The notes: a model not told the origin generated them from the letters alone. A stretch of 64,000 nt of DNA from Burkholderia sp. Bp8992 (GCF_003853705.1 NZ_QTQI01000001.1:372001-436000); one strand, 5' to 3'. Numbered from the stretch's first letter, positions 24,807 through 34,358 are shown. Translations and numbers: made by a program.

Positions 24807-25901
24807 TTGGCTTCGCCATCCGACCAGCGCCGCTCGTTGCGCTTGCGCCTGCGTCGCGCCCGCAATCCGTGGCAGGCGCCGCGTGCGCGCACGCTGTTCA
24901 CGCGTCCCGCGACGTCGCCGCGGCGCACGCTGCTGTTCCGCATCGGCGCGGTCGTGCTGCTGTGCACGCTCGCGTTCGTCGTGCTGTATCTCGATCGCGA
25001 CGGCCTGCGCGATTCGACCAAGAGCACGCCGATGACCGTCGCCGATCTCGTGTATTTCACGATGGTCACGGTCGCGACGGTCGGCTATGGCGACATCGTG
25101 CCCGTCACCGCACGGGCGCGCCTGCTCGATGCGTTCTTCATCGTGCCGATCCGCATCGGCATCTGGTTCATTTTCCTGGGCACGGCGTATCAGTTCGTGA
25201 TCCAGCGCGTCATCGAGGAATTCCGCATGAAACGCCTGCAGAAGCAATTGTCCGATCACATCGTCGTCTGCGGCTATGGCCTGTCGGGCTCGATCGCGGT
25301 GCGCGAACTGCTCGAGAGCGGCGTCGATCCGGCGACGCTCATCGTGATCGATTCGCAGCAGCAGGCGATCGAGGCCGCGACATCGCTCGGCGTGGCGGGA
25401 TTGCTCGGCGATCCCGCGCACGAGGATCTGCTGCAGCAGGCACAGGTGCGTGAAGCGAAGGCCGTGATCATTTCGGTGACCGACGATCCGACCGCGATCC
25501 TGCTGACGCTGTCGGTGCGCAGCATCGCACCCGACACGAAGATCGTCGTGCGGATCCAGGAGAACCTGTATCAGCGGCAACTGCGGCAGGCCGGCGCGGA
25601 CGTGATCGTGTCGTCGACGAAAATCGGTGCGCTGCTGCTCGCGGACGCGGTGCACAGCCGCTACATCGTGCCGTTCGTGAACGACATGCTGTCGACGCGC
25701 GGGCGGGCGACGCTGCTGGAGCGCGAGGCGATGCCGCAAGAGGTCGGTTGCATGACGAACGTCGTGCCGGGCGCGATCGTCGTCGGGCTCGATCGCTGCG
25801 GGAAGATCTTTTCGTTCTACGAGGATCCGCCGTGCAGGATCGAGGCGGGGGACACGCTGGTGGTGATCCAGTCGGCGCGGATTCCGGACCCGGATGTTTG
25901 A
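24807..25901 (+). CDS. Potassium channel family protein with RCK (TrkA-N) domain
   Basis: A 364-residue channel subunit that uses a TTG start at 24807, with AGGAG eight bases upstream. A basic N-terminus precedes two transmembrane helices flanking a pore loop with the K+ selectivity filter TVGYGD (91-96). An RCK domain follows with the nucleotide-binding GYGLSG motif (about 156-161), and a TrkA-C-like end. Four subunits would form a K+ channel in the inner membrane gated by a nucleotide or ion. The gene lies downstream of the FAD oxidoreductase in the same direction, but a common function is not apparent. Confidence 0.88.
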   Translation: MASPSDQRRSLRLRLRRARNPWQAPRARTLFTRPATSPRRTLLFRIGAVVLLCTLAFVVLYLDRDGLRDSTKSTPMTVADLVYFTMVTVATVGYGDIVPVTARARLLDAFFIVPIRIGIWFIFLGTAYQFVIQRVIEEFRMKRLQKQLSDHIVVCGYGLSGSIAVRELLESGVDPATLIVIDSQQQAIEAATSLGVAGLLGDPAHEDLLQQAQVREAKAVIISVTDDPTAILLTLSVRSIAPDTKIVVRIQENLYQRQLRQAGADVIVSSTKIGALLLADAVHSRYIVPFVNDMLSTRGRATLLEREAMPQEVGCMTNVVPGAIVVGLDRCGKIFSFYEDPPCRIEAGDTLVVIQSARIPDPDV

Positions 25902-26006
25902 TATGCCGGGCGGGCTGCCGTTTTCCCGCTTCATGCGCTGGTCCGCTAGTCCGGTCCGGCTCCATCGCGGAGCCGCTCGATCCCGTCGAGCCCGCGACCT
26001 CACAGG

Positions 26007-26633
26007 TCAGCGCACGGGCTTTGCCGACGCGAGCAGGCTGCGCAGGAACACCATGATCATGTGCCCGATCGGCACCTCGGACAGGATCGACTGCTGCAGC
26101 GACAGCCCTTGCGAAAGCCCCATGAACGACATGGCCAGGACGGTCGGCGATTCGGGCGGCACCTTCTTCATCCTCGCAAAAATCTGTTCGATGCAATAGG
26201 CGAGCCCGTCGCGGTGCGTGTCCAGCAATGCCTGCGACGCCTTCGCAAAAGCGGGGTTGCGGCGCCCGTGAAGCTTGAACTCGACGCCCAGCACCGACCA
26301 CTCGGGTTCCGCGTCGACGGTCTTCGACCATATGTCCAGCGCATGCAGTATGTCCTCGCCGGACGCGGCCGGGTCGCTCAGCACCCGCACGATGTCGGCC
26401 ACTTGCGTCTGCGAGCGCTCGCGCATCAGTTCGACGAACAACGCCTCCTTGCTCTCGAAATTCGAATAGAACGCGCCTTGCGTGTAGCCGGCCTCGGCCG
26501 CGATGTCCCTGAGCGACGTTGCGCCGAAACCGCGATCGACGAAGAGCCGCTTCGCAGCGGCAAGCAAGTGCGCGCGGGTCTGCAGTCGGCTTTCTTCGCG
26601 GGTCAGCCGCGGGGGATGAGGCACCGTTGTCAT
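26007..26633 (-). CDS. TetR family transcriptional regulator
   Basis: A 208-residue TetR regulator. The helix-turn-helix is at residues ~17-63 (LLAAAKRLFVDRGFGATSLRDIAAEAGYTQGAFYSNFESKEAL). The C-terminal ligand-binding domain includes HGRRNPAFAKA. Two palindromes ATATCA-NN-TGATAT lie immediately upstream, at 11 and 57 bp from the start codon, and a third copy lies 154 bp away, so autoregulation is very likely. The adjacent upstream region contains no intact divergent target gene; the regulated efflux or catabolic gene may have been lost or lie elsewhere. Confidence 0.88.
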   Translation of the reverse strand: MTTVPHPPRLTREESRLQTRAHLLAAAKRLFVDRGFGATSLRDIAAEAGYTQGAFYSNFESKEALFVELMRERSQTQVADIVRVLSDPAASGEDILHALDIWSKTVDAEPEWSVLGVEFKLHGRRNPAFAKASQALLDTHRDGLAYCIEQIFARMKKVPPESPTVLAMSFMGLSQGLSLQQSILSEVPIGHMIMVFLRSLLASAKPVR

Positions 26634-26684
26634 GGCCGGAAGGATATCAGTTGATATTTGAGATAGATACCATTACGATCGCAT
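26630..26684. repeat. 55-bp imperfect direct repeat, copy A (tetR start region)
   Basis: Matches 26773-26827 at about 45 of 55 positions, offset 143 bp. It includes the tetR start codon and the first operator. Confidence 0.65.
26644..26657. promoter_or_regulatory. TetR operator candidate 1
   Basis: ATATCA-GT-TGATAT, 11 bp upstream of the tetR ATG. Confidence 0.65.
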
Positions 26685-26689
26685 TTCGG

Positions 26690-26703
26690 ATATCACTTGA
26701 TAT
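26690..26703. promoter_or_regulatory. TetR operator candidate 2
   Basis: ATATCA-CT-TGATAT, 46 bp from site 1 (centre to centre). Confidence 0.6.
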
Positions 26704-26772
26704 GTGAATTGCGAGGCGCGGCGTCGAGGCAAGCAGATGCGCGCGGATTGGCCAGGGGAGCGGTAGCCGTGA

Positions 26773-26827
26773 CCACGGCTGGAAGAATATCAATTGATAT
26801 TTGAGATAGACGCCAGTGCGATTGCAT
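26773..26827. repeat. 55-bp imperfect direct repeat, copy B (decayed)
   Basis: Diverged copy of 26630-26684. The base triplet corresponding to the tetR ATG reads GTG here, and the flanks retain weaker similarity on both sides, so this looks like a remnant of a tandem duplication. Confidence 0.6.
26787..26800. promoter_or_regulatory. TetR operator candidate 3
   Basis: ATATCA-AT-TGATAT inside repeat copy B; the dyad core is intact although the surrounding copy is decayed. Confidence 0.55.
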
Positions 26828-27079
26828 CTGCAATTATGTGTTGATCGCTGAGACGGCAGGCGCGAATGTGCGCCGGAATGTCCGCACCGGGCTTGGGACC
26901 GTTGCGGATGATCGTTTCGGTATGAGGGCGTCGATGCGCCGCCAGGGTGCCAGGGACTGCCGCTTTTGCGCGTCGCCTGCCGCTCCGGTGAATGCCGCCC
27001 GTGCGGCGTGTGGTGTAACCATCTGTTAGTCATGCGAATCATATCGATCCGCGTGCGGATGCGTGGCAGGAAGCAGAAG

Positions 27080-27415
27080 ATGAGCGTGAGCAAGACCTAT
27101 GCGCAGCTCGTTGCGGAGCTGGCCGAACTGGATGAGGAGATCGAACGCGCGCGTGCACGCGAACGTGTCGACGCGATCGAGAAGGTTCACGCGTTGATGG
27201 ACACGTATGCGATCAAGCATCGCGACCTGGTCGGCCGCAACGGCAGTCGCGGCCCGTACATGGTGACAGTATTGCCGGCGCGCTACCGCGACCCCGCGAG
27301 CGGGAAGGAGTGGAGCGGGCGCGGTAACGCGCCGCTCTGGATTCGCGGCAAGGACCGCCGCCAGTTCGCCATTTGCAAGCCTCCGTCTGCCGGCAAGAAG
27401 GCCAAGCGGGGTTGA
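27080..27415 (+). CDS. H-NS family nucleoid-associated protein
   Basis: A 111-residue H-NS-like protein starting at ATG 27080 with AGGAAG upstream; longer in-frame starts add unlike sequence. The N-terminal half is a coiled-coil oligomerisation segment (LVAELAELDEEIERARARE). The C-terminal half has the DNA-binding core YRDPASGKEWSGRGNAPLWI, matching the H-NS WSGRGxxPxW signature, followed by a basic tail GKKAKRG. Such proteins silence AT-rich foreign DNA, and this genome window contains one such islet at 18.2-20.4 kb. No direct link is shown. Confidence 0.9.
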   Translation: MSVSKTYAQLVAELAELDEEIERARARERVDAIEKVHALMDTYAIKHRDLVGRNGSRGPYMVTVLPARYRDPASGKEWSGRGNAPLWIRGKDRRQFAICKPPSAGKKAKRG

Positions 27416-27558
27416 TGGAACATGAAGGACGGCATGGCCGGCGTGCCGAACCACGGCAACGCCGCCTTCGGCTGCGCGTGACCCGGCGGGCGAGGTCCGG
27501 CAGCGTACGCCGGCACCGGCCCGGGCGACGCGCCCCGGCGCAGGGCCGCAGCGCGTGC

Positions 27559-28317
27559 TTATCCGCGCCCCACGAACGGCATCGTGGTCGCCATGATCGT
27601 CATGTTCAGGACGTTCGTGTCCAGCGGAAGATTCGCCATCTGAACGACTGCATTCGCGACATGCGTGACGTCCATGCGCGCCTCGGGCGCGAGGCTGCCG
27701 TCCGCTTGCGGGACGCCTTGCGTCATCCGTTCCGTGAGCGACGTCGCGGCGTTGCCGATGTCGATCTGGCCGCAAGCGATGTTGTAGCGGCGGCCGTCGA
27801 GCGCCAACGACTTGGTGATGCCGGTCACCGCATGCTTGGTAGCCGTGTACGCGATCGTATCGGGGCGCGGCGCGTGCGCGGAGATCGAGCCGTTGTTGAT
27901 GATGCGGCCGCCCTGCGGCGTCTGCGCTTTCATCAGGCGCCACGCGGCGCGCGCACACAGGAAGACGCCGGTCAGGTTCGTCGCGACGACGCTGTTCCAC
28001 ACGTCGAGGTCGTATTCGTCGAGGGACACGACAGGCGCATTGCGGCCGGCATTGTTGAACAGGACATCGAGCCGCCCGAACTGCTGCGCGATCTGCGCGA
28101 ACGCGTGGTCGACCGATGCTTCGTCGGTGACGTCGGCGGGAAACACCTGCGCGTCGCCGCCGGCGGTGCGGATTGCGTCCTGCGTATCACGCAACGATGC
28201 TTCGTTGCGTCCGAGCAGCGCGACGGCAAATCCCGCCTGGGCGAGCGCGATGGCTGCTGCGCGACCGATGCCGGAGCCGGCGCCCGTGACGGCAGCGAAT
28301 TTCTTCGAGACAGACAT
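27559..28317 (-). CDS. Short-chain dehydrogenase/reductase (SDR)
   Basis: A 252-residue classical [11 protein letters not shown] is at 11-18, NNAG at 88-91, the catalytic serine around 144-146, and Tyr157 and Lys161 in YTATK. Arg37 in LLGRNEAS suggests a preference for NADP(H). The gene is monocistronic. A fragment resembling the C-terminus of a LysR regulator lies upstream, possibly its former regulator. The substrate is unknown. Confidence 0.88.
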   Translation of the reverse strand: MSVSKKFAAVTGAGSGIGRAAAIALAQAGFAVALLGRNEASLRDTQDAIRTAGGDAQVFPADVTDEASVDHAFAQIAQQFGRLDVLFNNAGRNAPVVSLDEYDLDVWNSVVATNLTGVFLCARAAWRLMKAQTPQGGRIINNGSISAHAPRPDTIAYTATKHAVTGITKSLALDGRRYNIACGQIDIGNAATSLTERMTQGVPQADGSLAPEARMDVTHVANAVVQMANLPLDTNVLNMTIMATTMPFVGRG

Positions 28318-28457
28318 GGCTTGATTTCCTGCGGGTTGAATGAGGCGCGAGGCGACAGCGGTTCGATGTCGTCGTCACTTCGGCAATGTAGTCGAAATGC
28401 TCGGCACGCGGAGTCGGGCGATGTCGCGATTCGCGTGCGACCGCGTAGTGACGGCGA

Positions 28458-28583
28458 CTATTTCTTTCGTCCAGGCACGGCCCTGCGTGCCCGTGTGCCC
28501 GTCTCCGCGAACAGGTCGACCACGATGTCGCGCAGCCACCGGTTCCCTTCGTCCTGATCGACGCGCGTATGCCAGCCCGATGC
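28458..28583 (-). pseudogene. Remnant of a LysR regulator C-terminus
   Basis: The minus-strand translation ends in WHTRVDQDEGNRWLRDIV followed by DLFAETG and a basic tail with a stop at 28458. The WH.R.D.D.G..WLR pattern is the usual C-terminal end of many LysR effector domains. No helix-turn-helix or other part of the gene is present. It lies upstream of the SDR gene. The whole 28318-28618 interval otherwise holds only the esterase terminator. Confidence 0.4.
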
Positions 28584-28593
28584 CGGCCGAAAA

Positions 28594-28615
28594 CGGGCGG
28601 GGCGATGCCCGCCCG
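28594..28615 (-). terminator. Intrinsic terminator of the esterase gene
   Basis: Arms CGGGCGGG / CCCGCCCG with a six-base loop, followed on the minus strand by TTTTC, 3 bp after the esterase stop. Confidence 0.75.
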
Positions 28616-28618
28616 CCG

Positions 28619-29554
28619 TCACTTCACGCATTCGAGCGCGTACTTCAACCCTTGCCCGAGCAACCCGCGCCACACGTCCCACGTATGCCCGCCGTCGACG
28701 ATGCGCAGCTCCGCCGGGTTCTGCGCGCGGCGCAGTTGCGTGTACAGCACGCTCGATTCCGCCTGGATCGTCAGGTCGTCGTCGCCGGCCGCGATGAACA
28801 TCGGCACGCGCCAGGTGCGCGCGAAATAACCGCGCAGCAGCGCCGGGTAGTTGAGCTCGTGCCACACGCGCGCGTCGAACTGCCGTTCGCCGAACACGCC
28901 GACATAGCGCGCGGCGGAATTGAGCGGCGGCTCGTTCGCATAGATCGCGGGGCTCAGCAGCATCGCGCCGCAGAACAGCCCCGGTTCGAGCAGCGAGAAG
29001 CGCAGCGCGCCGAACCCGCCCATCGACACGCCGCCGATCGCGCGGCCCGCGCGCTGGTTCGACACCGCGAAGTGCGCTTCGACCTCGGGCAGCAGGTCGT
29101 TGAGGAACGCGCTCTGCATCTTCTCCTTGCGATCGACGTACCAGTCGGTGCCGCCCTGCGGCATCACGATCACGACGGGCGGAATCTCGCGGCGCTCGAT
29201 CAGCGTGTCGGCGGTGGCCTGCAGCCGGCCCAGCGTGACCCAGTCGTTCGCGTTGCCGGCGTTGCCGTGCAGTAGGTACATCACCGGATAGCGCGCACCT
29301 TCCGGGTTGTAGCCGGGCGGCAGGTAGACCGTGTACGACCAGTCGCGCTTCAGCGACGCCGACCGGAACGTGCGCAGCACGACGCTGCTGCCCGGGTTGA
29401 CCGGCGGCTCCTGGGCGGTCGACGGTGTCGTCGCGGTCTGGACGGCCGGTGGCGGCGGCACGGGCGAGACCGGCGGCGCGGCCGGCGTGGCGCGGGCGGC
29501 GGCGATGGAGCCGGCGATCAGGGCGAGGGCGAACGGAAGGGCGAGTCGGCGCAT
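28619..29554 (-). CDS. Exported esterase (alpha/beta hydrolase, esterase D-like)
   Basis: A 311-residue protein with an N-terminal Sec signal (to about residue 22) and a Pro/Thr-rich linker. The hydrolase domain has YLPPGYNPEGARYPVMYLLHG with the oxyanion region, the nucleophile elbow GGVSMGG (Ser), and GDDD and GGHTWDVW near the end supplying Asp and His. It resembles the esterase D / antigen 85-like group acting on acyl esters in the periplasm. It is co-directional with opgC, 61 bp downstream of it, so action on succinylated glucans is conceivable but speculative. A strong terminator follows. Confidence 0.82.
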   Translation of the reverse strand: MRRLALPFALALIAGSIAAARATPAAPPVSPVPPPPAVQTATTPSTAQEPPVNPGSSVVLRTFRSASLKRDWSYTVYLPPGYNPEGARYPVMYLLHGNAGNANDWVTLGRLQATADTLIERREIPPVVIVMPQGGTDWYVDRKEKMQSAFLNDLLPEVEAHFAVSNQRAGRAIGGVSMGGFGALRFSLLEPGLFCGAMLLSPAIYANEPPLNSAARYVGVFGERQFDARVWHELNYPALLRGYFARTWRVPMFIAAGDDDLTIQAESSVLYTQLRRAQNPAELRIVDGGHTWDVWRGLLGQGLKYALECVK

Positions 29555-29615
29555 GGCGAAGCGTTTCAGGAGAGGCGCCGGCTATCGTAGCAGCGGCACA
29601 TGACGGCGCGGCGCG

Positions 29616-30713
29616 TCATCGCCGCGAACGGAACGGCAGCCGCGCGACGAGCGGCCCGTAGAGTTTGGCCACGAGATACAGCAGTCCCATCGCGACGGCG
29701 TCGGCGGTCAGGCCGAGCGGCACGTCGAGATAGCCTTCGGTCGCCTGGTACAGCAGCGAATCGACCGCGAGCGAGATGCCGGTGCCCGCGACGAAGCACA
29801 GCAGCCCCTGCCGGCCGATCGTGCCGATCCACGGCATCGCGTGCGCGACCTTCTTCATCCAGCCGAGGTGCACGAGCTTCGCGGCCAGCCACGCGATCGC
29901 GAGGAAGTTCACGAGGCGCAGCGTGCCGAGGTTCTGCTTGATCGACGGATCGGTCGGGAACGGCTCGATGCGCAGCCGGTAGTACGCGCCGGCCGCGACG
30001 ATCGCGAGCGACACGGCCGTCAGCAGCCAGCCCTGCGGCTTGGGCGCGAGCGTCTGGTACACGGGCTGGCAGCGGGCGATCACGCCGAGCACGAACAGGA
30101 ACTGCCACGCGAACGGATTGAAGTCCCACGGCGCGCCTTCGACGGTCGGCAAGAAGCGCGCGACGTGCGGCGCCGCATACCAGAGCGACCCGCTGAACGC
30201 GAGCATCAGCCACGGCTGCGTGCGCGCGAGCGGCAGCGCGAGCGGGACGAGCAGCGCGAAGAACGCATACATCGGCAGCACCGACGCGAGGTACGGCTGG
30301 CGGCGGAACAGCAGGATGTCGCGCAGCGCGGCGAGCGGCTTGTGCAGCAGGCCGTCGAGGTCGTTGGTCGGCATGTTCGGGCCGTCGATCGCGAACGCGT
30401 TCAGCGCTGCCGTGATCAGCAGCATCAGCCCGGCCGTCACGAGGAACGCGCGGTAGATCTCGAACGCGCGCCGGATGAAGCGCTGGCGCGCGGCGGCCTC
30501 GTCGTGCCGCTCGGCGAGCGAGTTGTACGCAATGGCGGTCGCGAAGCCGCCGAGGAACACGAACACCTCGGCCGCGTCGCACAGCGCGTACGCGTGCAGC
30601 GTCACGCGCGACAGGATGCTGCCGCCGATATGGTCGACGACGATGACGAGCAGCACGAGGCCGCGGAAGAAATCGAGTTCGGCGTAGCGGCCGGCCCGGG
30701 CCGGCGCGGTCAT
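29616..30713 (-). CDS. opgC: OpgC family membrane protein
   Basis: A 365-residue polytopic protein with about ten membrane segments. YAELDFFRGLVLLVIVVDHIGG at the N-terminus is the signature of OpgC proteins, acyltransferases that succinylate osmoregulated periplasmic glucans. The segment EVFVFLGGFATAIAY also fits. It would act on the periplasmic face of the inner membrane. The esterase gene follows on the same strand. The divergent porin gene is 382 bp away. Confidence 0.82.
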   Translation of the reverse strand: MTAPARAGRYAELDFFRGLVLLVIVVDHIGGSILSRVTLHAYALCDAAEVFVFLGGFATAIAYNSLAERHDEAAARQRFIRRAFEIYRAFLVTAGLMLLITAALNAFAIDGPNMPTNDLDGLLHKPLAALRDILLFRRQPYLASVLPMYAFFALLVPLALPLARTQPWLMLAFSGSLWYAAPHVARFLPTVEGAPWDFNPFAWQFLFVLGVIARCQPVYQTLAPKPQGWLLTAVSLAIVAAGAYYRLRIEPFPTDPSIKQNLGTLRLVNFLAIAWLAAKLVHLGWMKKVAHAMPWIGTIGRQGLLCFVAGTGISLAVDSLLYQATEGYLDVPLGLTADAVAMGLLYLVAKLYGPLVARLPFRSRR

Positions 30714-31095
30714 CGGACCGCCTCCCGGCGCGGGCCGCGGGCGCAGCCGGCACGTGCCGCGCAGGAATCGGGGTGAAGCATGACTTCTTGAAGAAAAGGC
30801 GAACGGATGCGCATTGTGCCATCGATGCGACGCGCATCGGGTTTACGCGGATGGCAGGTCGGCCTGCCGCTGCCGATAAGCCCGGTCAGGCCATCTGCGC
30901 AACGGGGCAGTTGGACGAGCGCAACGCTTTGCGCGCGACGACTCGCACCCGATGGACGGACGGTTTGCGTCGTGACACCATTTTGTCCTCACGCGGCCGC
31001 ACACCGCGTCGTCCGCCCTGCGGGCCACACATACAACAGATCGAACAATTCGCCGGGCGCACGGCCTGCCCGGCCCTCGGCTCCGGAGATCCGTC
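30714..31095. other. Intergenic region between opgC and the porin gene
   Basis: No gene seen. It probably carries both promoters and a long porin leader. A GCCGGGC / GCCCGGC hairpin at 31052-31074 lies just before the porin ribosome site. Confidence 0.45.
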
Positions 31096-32250
31096 ATGAA
31101 GAAGCACGTCATTTTTGCCGCCGCGCTCGCTGCATTCGCCGCGCCGGCCTTTGCCCAGAACAGCGTGACGCTGTACGGCCTGATCGACGAAGGCTTCAAT
31201 TACACGAACAACGTCAACGTCAATGGGGTCGGAAAGACGAATTACCAGCTCGCGAGCGGCTACGCGCAGGGCAGCCGCTGGGGCCTGAAGGGCAGCGAGG
31301 ATCTCGGCGGCGGGCTGAAGGCGGTCTTCACGCTGGAAAACGGTTTTGACGTGAACAACGGCCGGCTCGGCCAGGGCGGCCGCATGTTCGGCCGCCAGGC
31401 GTTCGTCGGGCTGAGCCAGTCGCGCTTCGGCACGCTGACCTTCGGTCGCCAGTACGACTCCGTCGTCGACTATCTCGCGCCGCTGACCGCGAACGGCAAC
31501 TGGGGCGGCACGCTGTTCTCGCACCCGTTCGACAACGACAACACGGACAACTCGTTCCGCGTCAACAACACGGTCAAGTACGCGAGCCCCGACTGGAACG
31601 GCCTGACGTTCGGCGGCACCTACAGCTTCAGCAACAGCACGGGCTTCTCGAACAACCGCCAGTACAGCATCGGCGCGCAGTATTCGCTGGCCGGGCTGCA
31701 GGTCGCGGCCGCGTACCTGCAGGCCAACAACCCGGGTATCGGCAATGCGGGCGCGATCGCGGCCGACGACGCGAACTTCGTCGCCGACCGCCTGCGCATC
31801 TTCGGCGGCGGCGTGAACTACACGTTCGGCCCGGCGACGGTCGGCCTCGTCTACACGAAGACGGACGTGAAGAACCCGGTGTCGACCGTCTACCTGCCGG
31901 CCTCGACGTTCGCCGGCCTCGGGCTGACGGCGACCAAGTTCCAGAACATCGAGATCAACGGCAAGTACCAGCTCACGCCCGATTTCTATCTCGGCGCGCA
32001 GTACGTGTACACGGACGGCAAGTTCGACGCGGCCGCCGGCTCGTTCAAGCCGAAGTACCACACGGTCGGCCTGATGGCCGACTACAGCCTGTCGAAGCGC
32101 ACCGACGTGTACCTGCAGGGCGCATGGCAGAAGGTGGCCGGCGACAAGACCGGCACGGCGGTCGACGGCGGCTACGTGGTCGGGACCGACGGCCCGTCGG
32201 CGTCGTCGAACCAGTTCGCGGTGCGCGCCGCGATCCGCCACAAGTTCTGA
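31096..32250 (+). CDS. Outer-membrane porin (OmpC-type, betaproteobacterial)
   Basis: A 384-residue porin with a Sec signal cleaved after APAFA-QN (residue ~20). The mature start SVTLYGLIDEGFNY is typical of Burkholderiales trimeric porins, as are GSRWGLKGSEDLGGGLKAVFTLENGF, RQAFVGLSQSRFGTLTFGRQYD and the terminal strand ending in AIRHKF with a C-terminal Phe for BAM recognition. A GGAGA ribosome site precedes the ATG. It forms a 16-stranded diffusion channel in the outer membrane. The gene is monocistronic, followed by a GC-rich hairpin region and a convergent LysR gene. Confidence 0.93.
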   Translation: MKKHVIFAAALAAFAAPAFAQNSVTLYGLIDEGFNYTNNVNVNGVGKTNYQLASGYAQGSRWGLKGSEDLGGGLKAVFTLENGFDVNNGRLGQGGRMFGRQAFVGLSQSRFGTLTFGRQYDSVVDYLAPLTANGNWGGTLFSHPFDNDNTDNSFRVNNTVKYASPDWNGLTFGGTYSFSNSTGFSNNRQYSIGAQYSLAGLQVAAAYLQANNPGIGNAGAIAADDANFVADRLRIFGGGVNYTFGPATVGLVYTKTDVKNPVSTVYLPASTFAGLGLTATKFQNIEINGKYQLTPDFYLGAQYVYTDGKFDAAAGSFKPKYHTVGLMADYSLSKRTDVYLQGAWQKVAGDKTGTAVDGGYVVGTDGPSASSNQFAVRAAIRHKF

Positions 32251-32302
32251 TTGTTTCGACCGGCCGGCGTCCCGGCGGCCGGCGCCCCGGCGTCGGCCGG
32301 TG

Positions 32303-33214
32303 TCAGTCCGCCCGGTGCATGCCGCCGAGCGTCTCCGCGAGCCAGTCCACGAAGATCCGCACACGCGGCGCCAGATGCCGGCCGGTCGGGAACACCACCG
32401 ACACGGGCAGCGGCGTCGCATTCCATTCCGGCAGCACCTCGACCAGCGAGCCGTCGGCGAGCAGCGGCGCGAGCCCGTCACGCGGCGCCTGGATCAGCCC
32501 GAGGCCCGCGACGCAGCACGCGAGATACGCCTGCGAGCTGTTGACCGACACGACGCTGTGCATCTTCACCGTGTGCACGTCGCCTGAATCCATGTCCGCA
32601 TATTCCCAGTCCAGCTCGCGGCCCGTGCGGCTCGAGAAATAGCCGACCGCGACGTGGTCGGGCAACTCGTCCGGCGAACGCGGCGTGCCGTGGCGCGCCA
32701 GATACGCGGGCGACGCGCAGTTAATCTGCGCCATCTCGCCCACGCGCCGTGCGACGAGCGACGTGTCGGACAGCACGCCGACGCGTACCGCGCAGTCGAT
32801 GCCGTCGGCGACGAGATCGACGAAGCGGTCGGTCGTGCTGATCACGACGCGCAGGTCGGGGTAGCGCGCGTGGAAATCCGGCAGCGCCGGGATCACCTGG
32901 TTCAGCGCGAAACGTTCGGGCAGGTCGACGCGGATCACGCCGCGCGGCGACTTGCCGGCATCCTCGAACAGCGTTTCCGCATCGTCGAGATCGGCGAGCA
33001 GCTGCACGCAGCGCTCGTAGTAGGTCGCGCCTTCGGCGGTCAGCGCGACGCGCCGCGTCGTGCGTTGCAGCAGGCGGATCTTCAGGTGCTTTTCCAGATA
33101 CTGGACCGCGTTGCTGACGGTCGGGCGCGGCAGTTGCAACTGCTCGGCCGCTTTCGTGAAGCTGCCGAGATGGGCGACGCGCGCGAAGATGCGCATTGCT
33201 TGCAGATGGTCCAT
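32303..33214 (-). CDS. LysR family transcriptional regulator
   Basis: A 303-residue LysR regulator started at the ATG of MDHLQAM (an upstream ATG at 33253 adds 13 residues). The helix-turn-helix reads [23 protein letters not shown], of the CrgA/DsdC-like subgroup, with [15 protein letters not shown] after it. It is divergent from the aldo/keto reductase gene across ~140 bp and so is its likely regulator. It converges with the porin gene. Confidence 0.87.
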   Translation of the reverse strand: MDHLQAMRIFARVAHLGSFTKAAEQLQLPRPTVSNAVQYLEKHLKIRLLQRTTRRVALTAEGATYYERCVQLLADLDDAETLFEDAGKSPRGVIRVDLPERFALNQVIPALPDFHARYPDLRVVISTTDRFVDLVADGIDCAVRVGVLSDTSLVARRVGEMAQINCASPAYLARHGTPRSPDELPDHVAVGYFSSRTGRELDWEYADMDSGDVHTVKMHSVVSVNSSQAYLACCVAGLGLIQAPRDGLAPLLADGSLVEVLPEWNATPLPVSVVFPTGRHLAPRVRIFVDWLAETLGGMHRAD

Positions 33215-33356
33215 GCGGGCGGAAGCCTTGGCGGGGAAGGGAACAGGCTCCATTGTTAATCAGCGTCGAATGGTTTGGTGGAGCGTTTCGCGTTTATCGT
33301 GCGCGGCAAAGCGCCCAGAATTCGGTCCATCCACTCACCACTTGAAGGAAACGGAC

Positions 33357-34358
33357 ATGGACACGCGTCAACTGGGCCGCACGGGCCCGCAGGTTTCGGC
33401 GATCGCGCTCGGCTGCATGGGGATGTCGGACTTCTACGGGCCGGCCGACCGCGACGAAAGCATCGCCACGCTGCACGCGGCGCTCGACAACGGCATCACG
33501 ATGCTCGATACCGGCGACTTCTACGGGATGGGCGACAACGAGATGCTGATCCGTGACGCGCTGCGCGGCCGCGCGCGCGACCAGGTGCTGATCAGCGTGA
33601 AATTCGGCGCGCTGCGCGATCCGGCCGGCGGGTTTGCCGGCTACGACGCACGGCCCGACGCGATCCGGAACTTCGTCGCGTATTCGCTGAAGCGGCTCGG
33701 CACCGACTACATCGACATCTACCGTCCGGCTCGCGTCGATCCGACGGTGCCGATCGAGGAGACGGTCGGCGCGATCGCCGATCTCGTGCAGGCGGGGTAT
33801 GTGCGCCATATCGGGCTGTCGGAAGTCGGCGCGGACACGATTCGCCGCGCGGCCGCCGTCGCGCCGATCGCCGATCTGCAGATCGAATACTCGTTGCTGT
33901 CGCGCGGGATCGAGGCCGAGATCCTGCCCGTCTGCCGTGAACTCGGCATTGGCGTGACGGCCTACGGCGTGCTGTCGCGCGGGCTGCTCGGCGGCCGCTG
34001 GACGGCGGCGCGGCAGGGGGAGCGCGATTTCCGCGCGGCGAGCCCGCGCTTCCAGGGCGAGAACCTCGCGCACAACCTCGCGCTCGTCGACGCGCTGCGC
34101 GCGATCGCCGACGAGAAGGGCAGCAATCCGGCGCAGGTCGCGATCGCGTGGGTGCTGTCGCGCGGCGCCGATATCGTGCCGCTGGTCGGCGCGCGCAAGC
34201 GCACGCAACTGCAGGACGGTTTGCTGGCGACTAAATTGCAACTAACGGTCAATGATCTCGCTCGCATCGAGGCGGCGGTGCCCGCCGGGGCGGCTGCTGG
34301 CGACCGTTATCCCGCCGCACAGATGGCGCACCTCGACAGCGAGCAGGGCCGGGGGTGA
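33357..34358 (+). CDS. Aldo/keto reductase with altered catalytic motif
   Basis: A 333-residue AKR of the AKR13-like group, starting at ATG 33357 after [29 protein letters not shown], the catalytic region [13 protein letters not shown] (Asp and Tyr) and VSVKFG-like ISVKFG (Lys) are conserved. The catalytic histidine normally found in the segment QHRVDP is replaced: here it reads [15 protein letters not shown], with Ala at the His position. NADPH contacts near the C-terminus ([10 protein letters not shown]) are intact. It probably reduces small aldehydes or ketones, perhaps with altered chemistry. It is likely controlled by the divergent LysR gene. Confidence 0.87.
   Translation: MDTRQLGRTGPQVSAIALGCMGMSDFYGPADRDESIATLHAALDNGITMLDTGDFYGMGDNEMLIRDALRGRARDQVLISVKFGALRDPAGGFAGYDARPDAIRNFVAYSLKRLGTDYIDIYRPARVDPTVPIEETVGAIADLVQAGYVRHIGLSEVGADTIRRAAAVAPIADLQIEYSLLSRGIEAEILPVCRELGIGVTAYGVLSRGLLGGRWTAARQGERDFRAASPRFQGENLAHNLALVDALRAIADEKGSNPAQVAIAWVLSRGADIVPLVGARKRTQLQDGLLATKLQLTVNDLARIEAAVPAGAAAGDRYPAAQMAHLDSEQGRG

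Larger units (their letters stand above)
26634..27079. other. Region between tetR and hns: operators and decayed duplication
   Basis: No intact gene. It holds three TetR-type palindromes, a degenerate copy of the tetR 5' end and promoter, and then ~230 bp without recognisable content before the H-NS gene. Confidence 0.6.
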
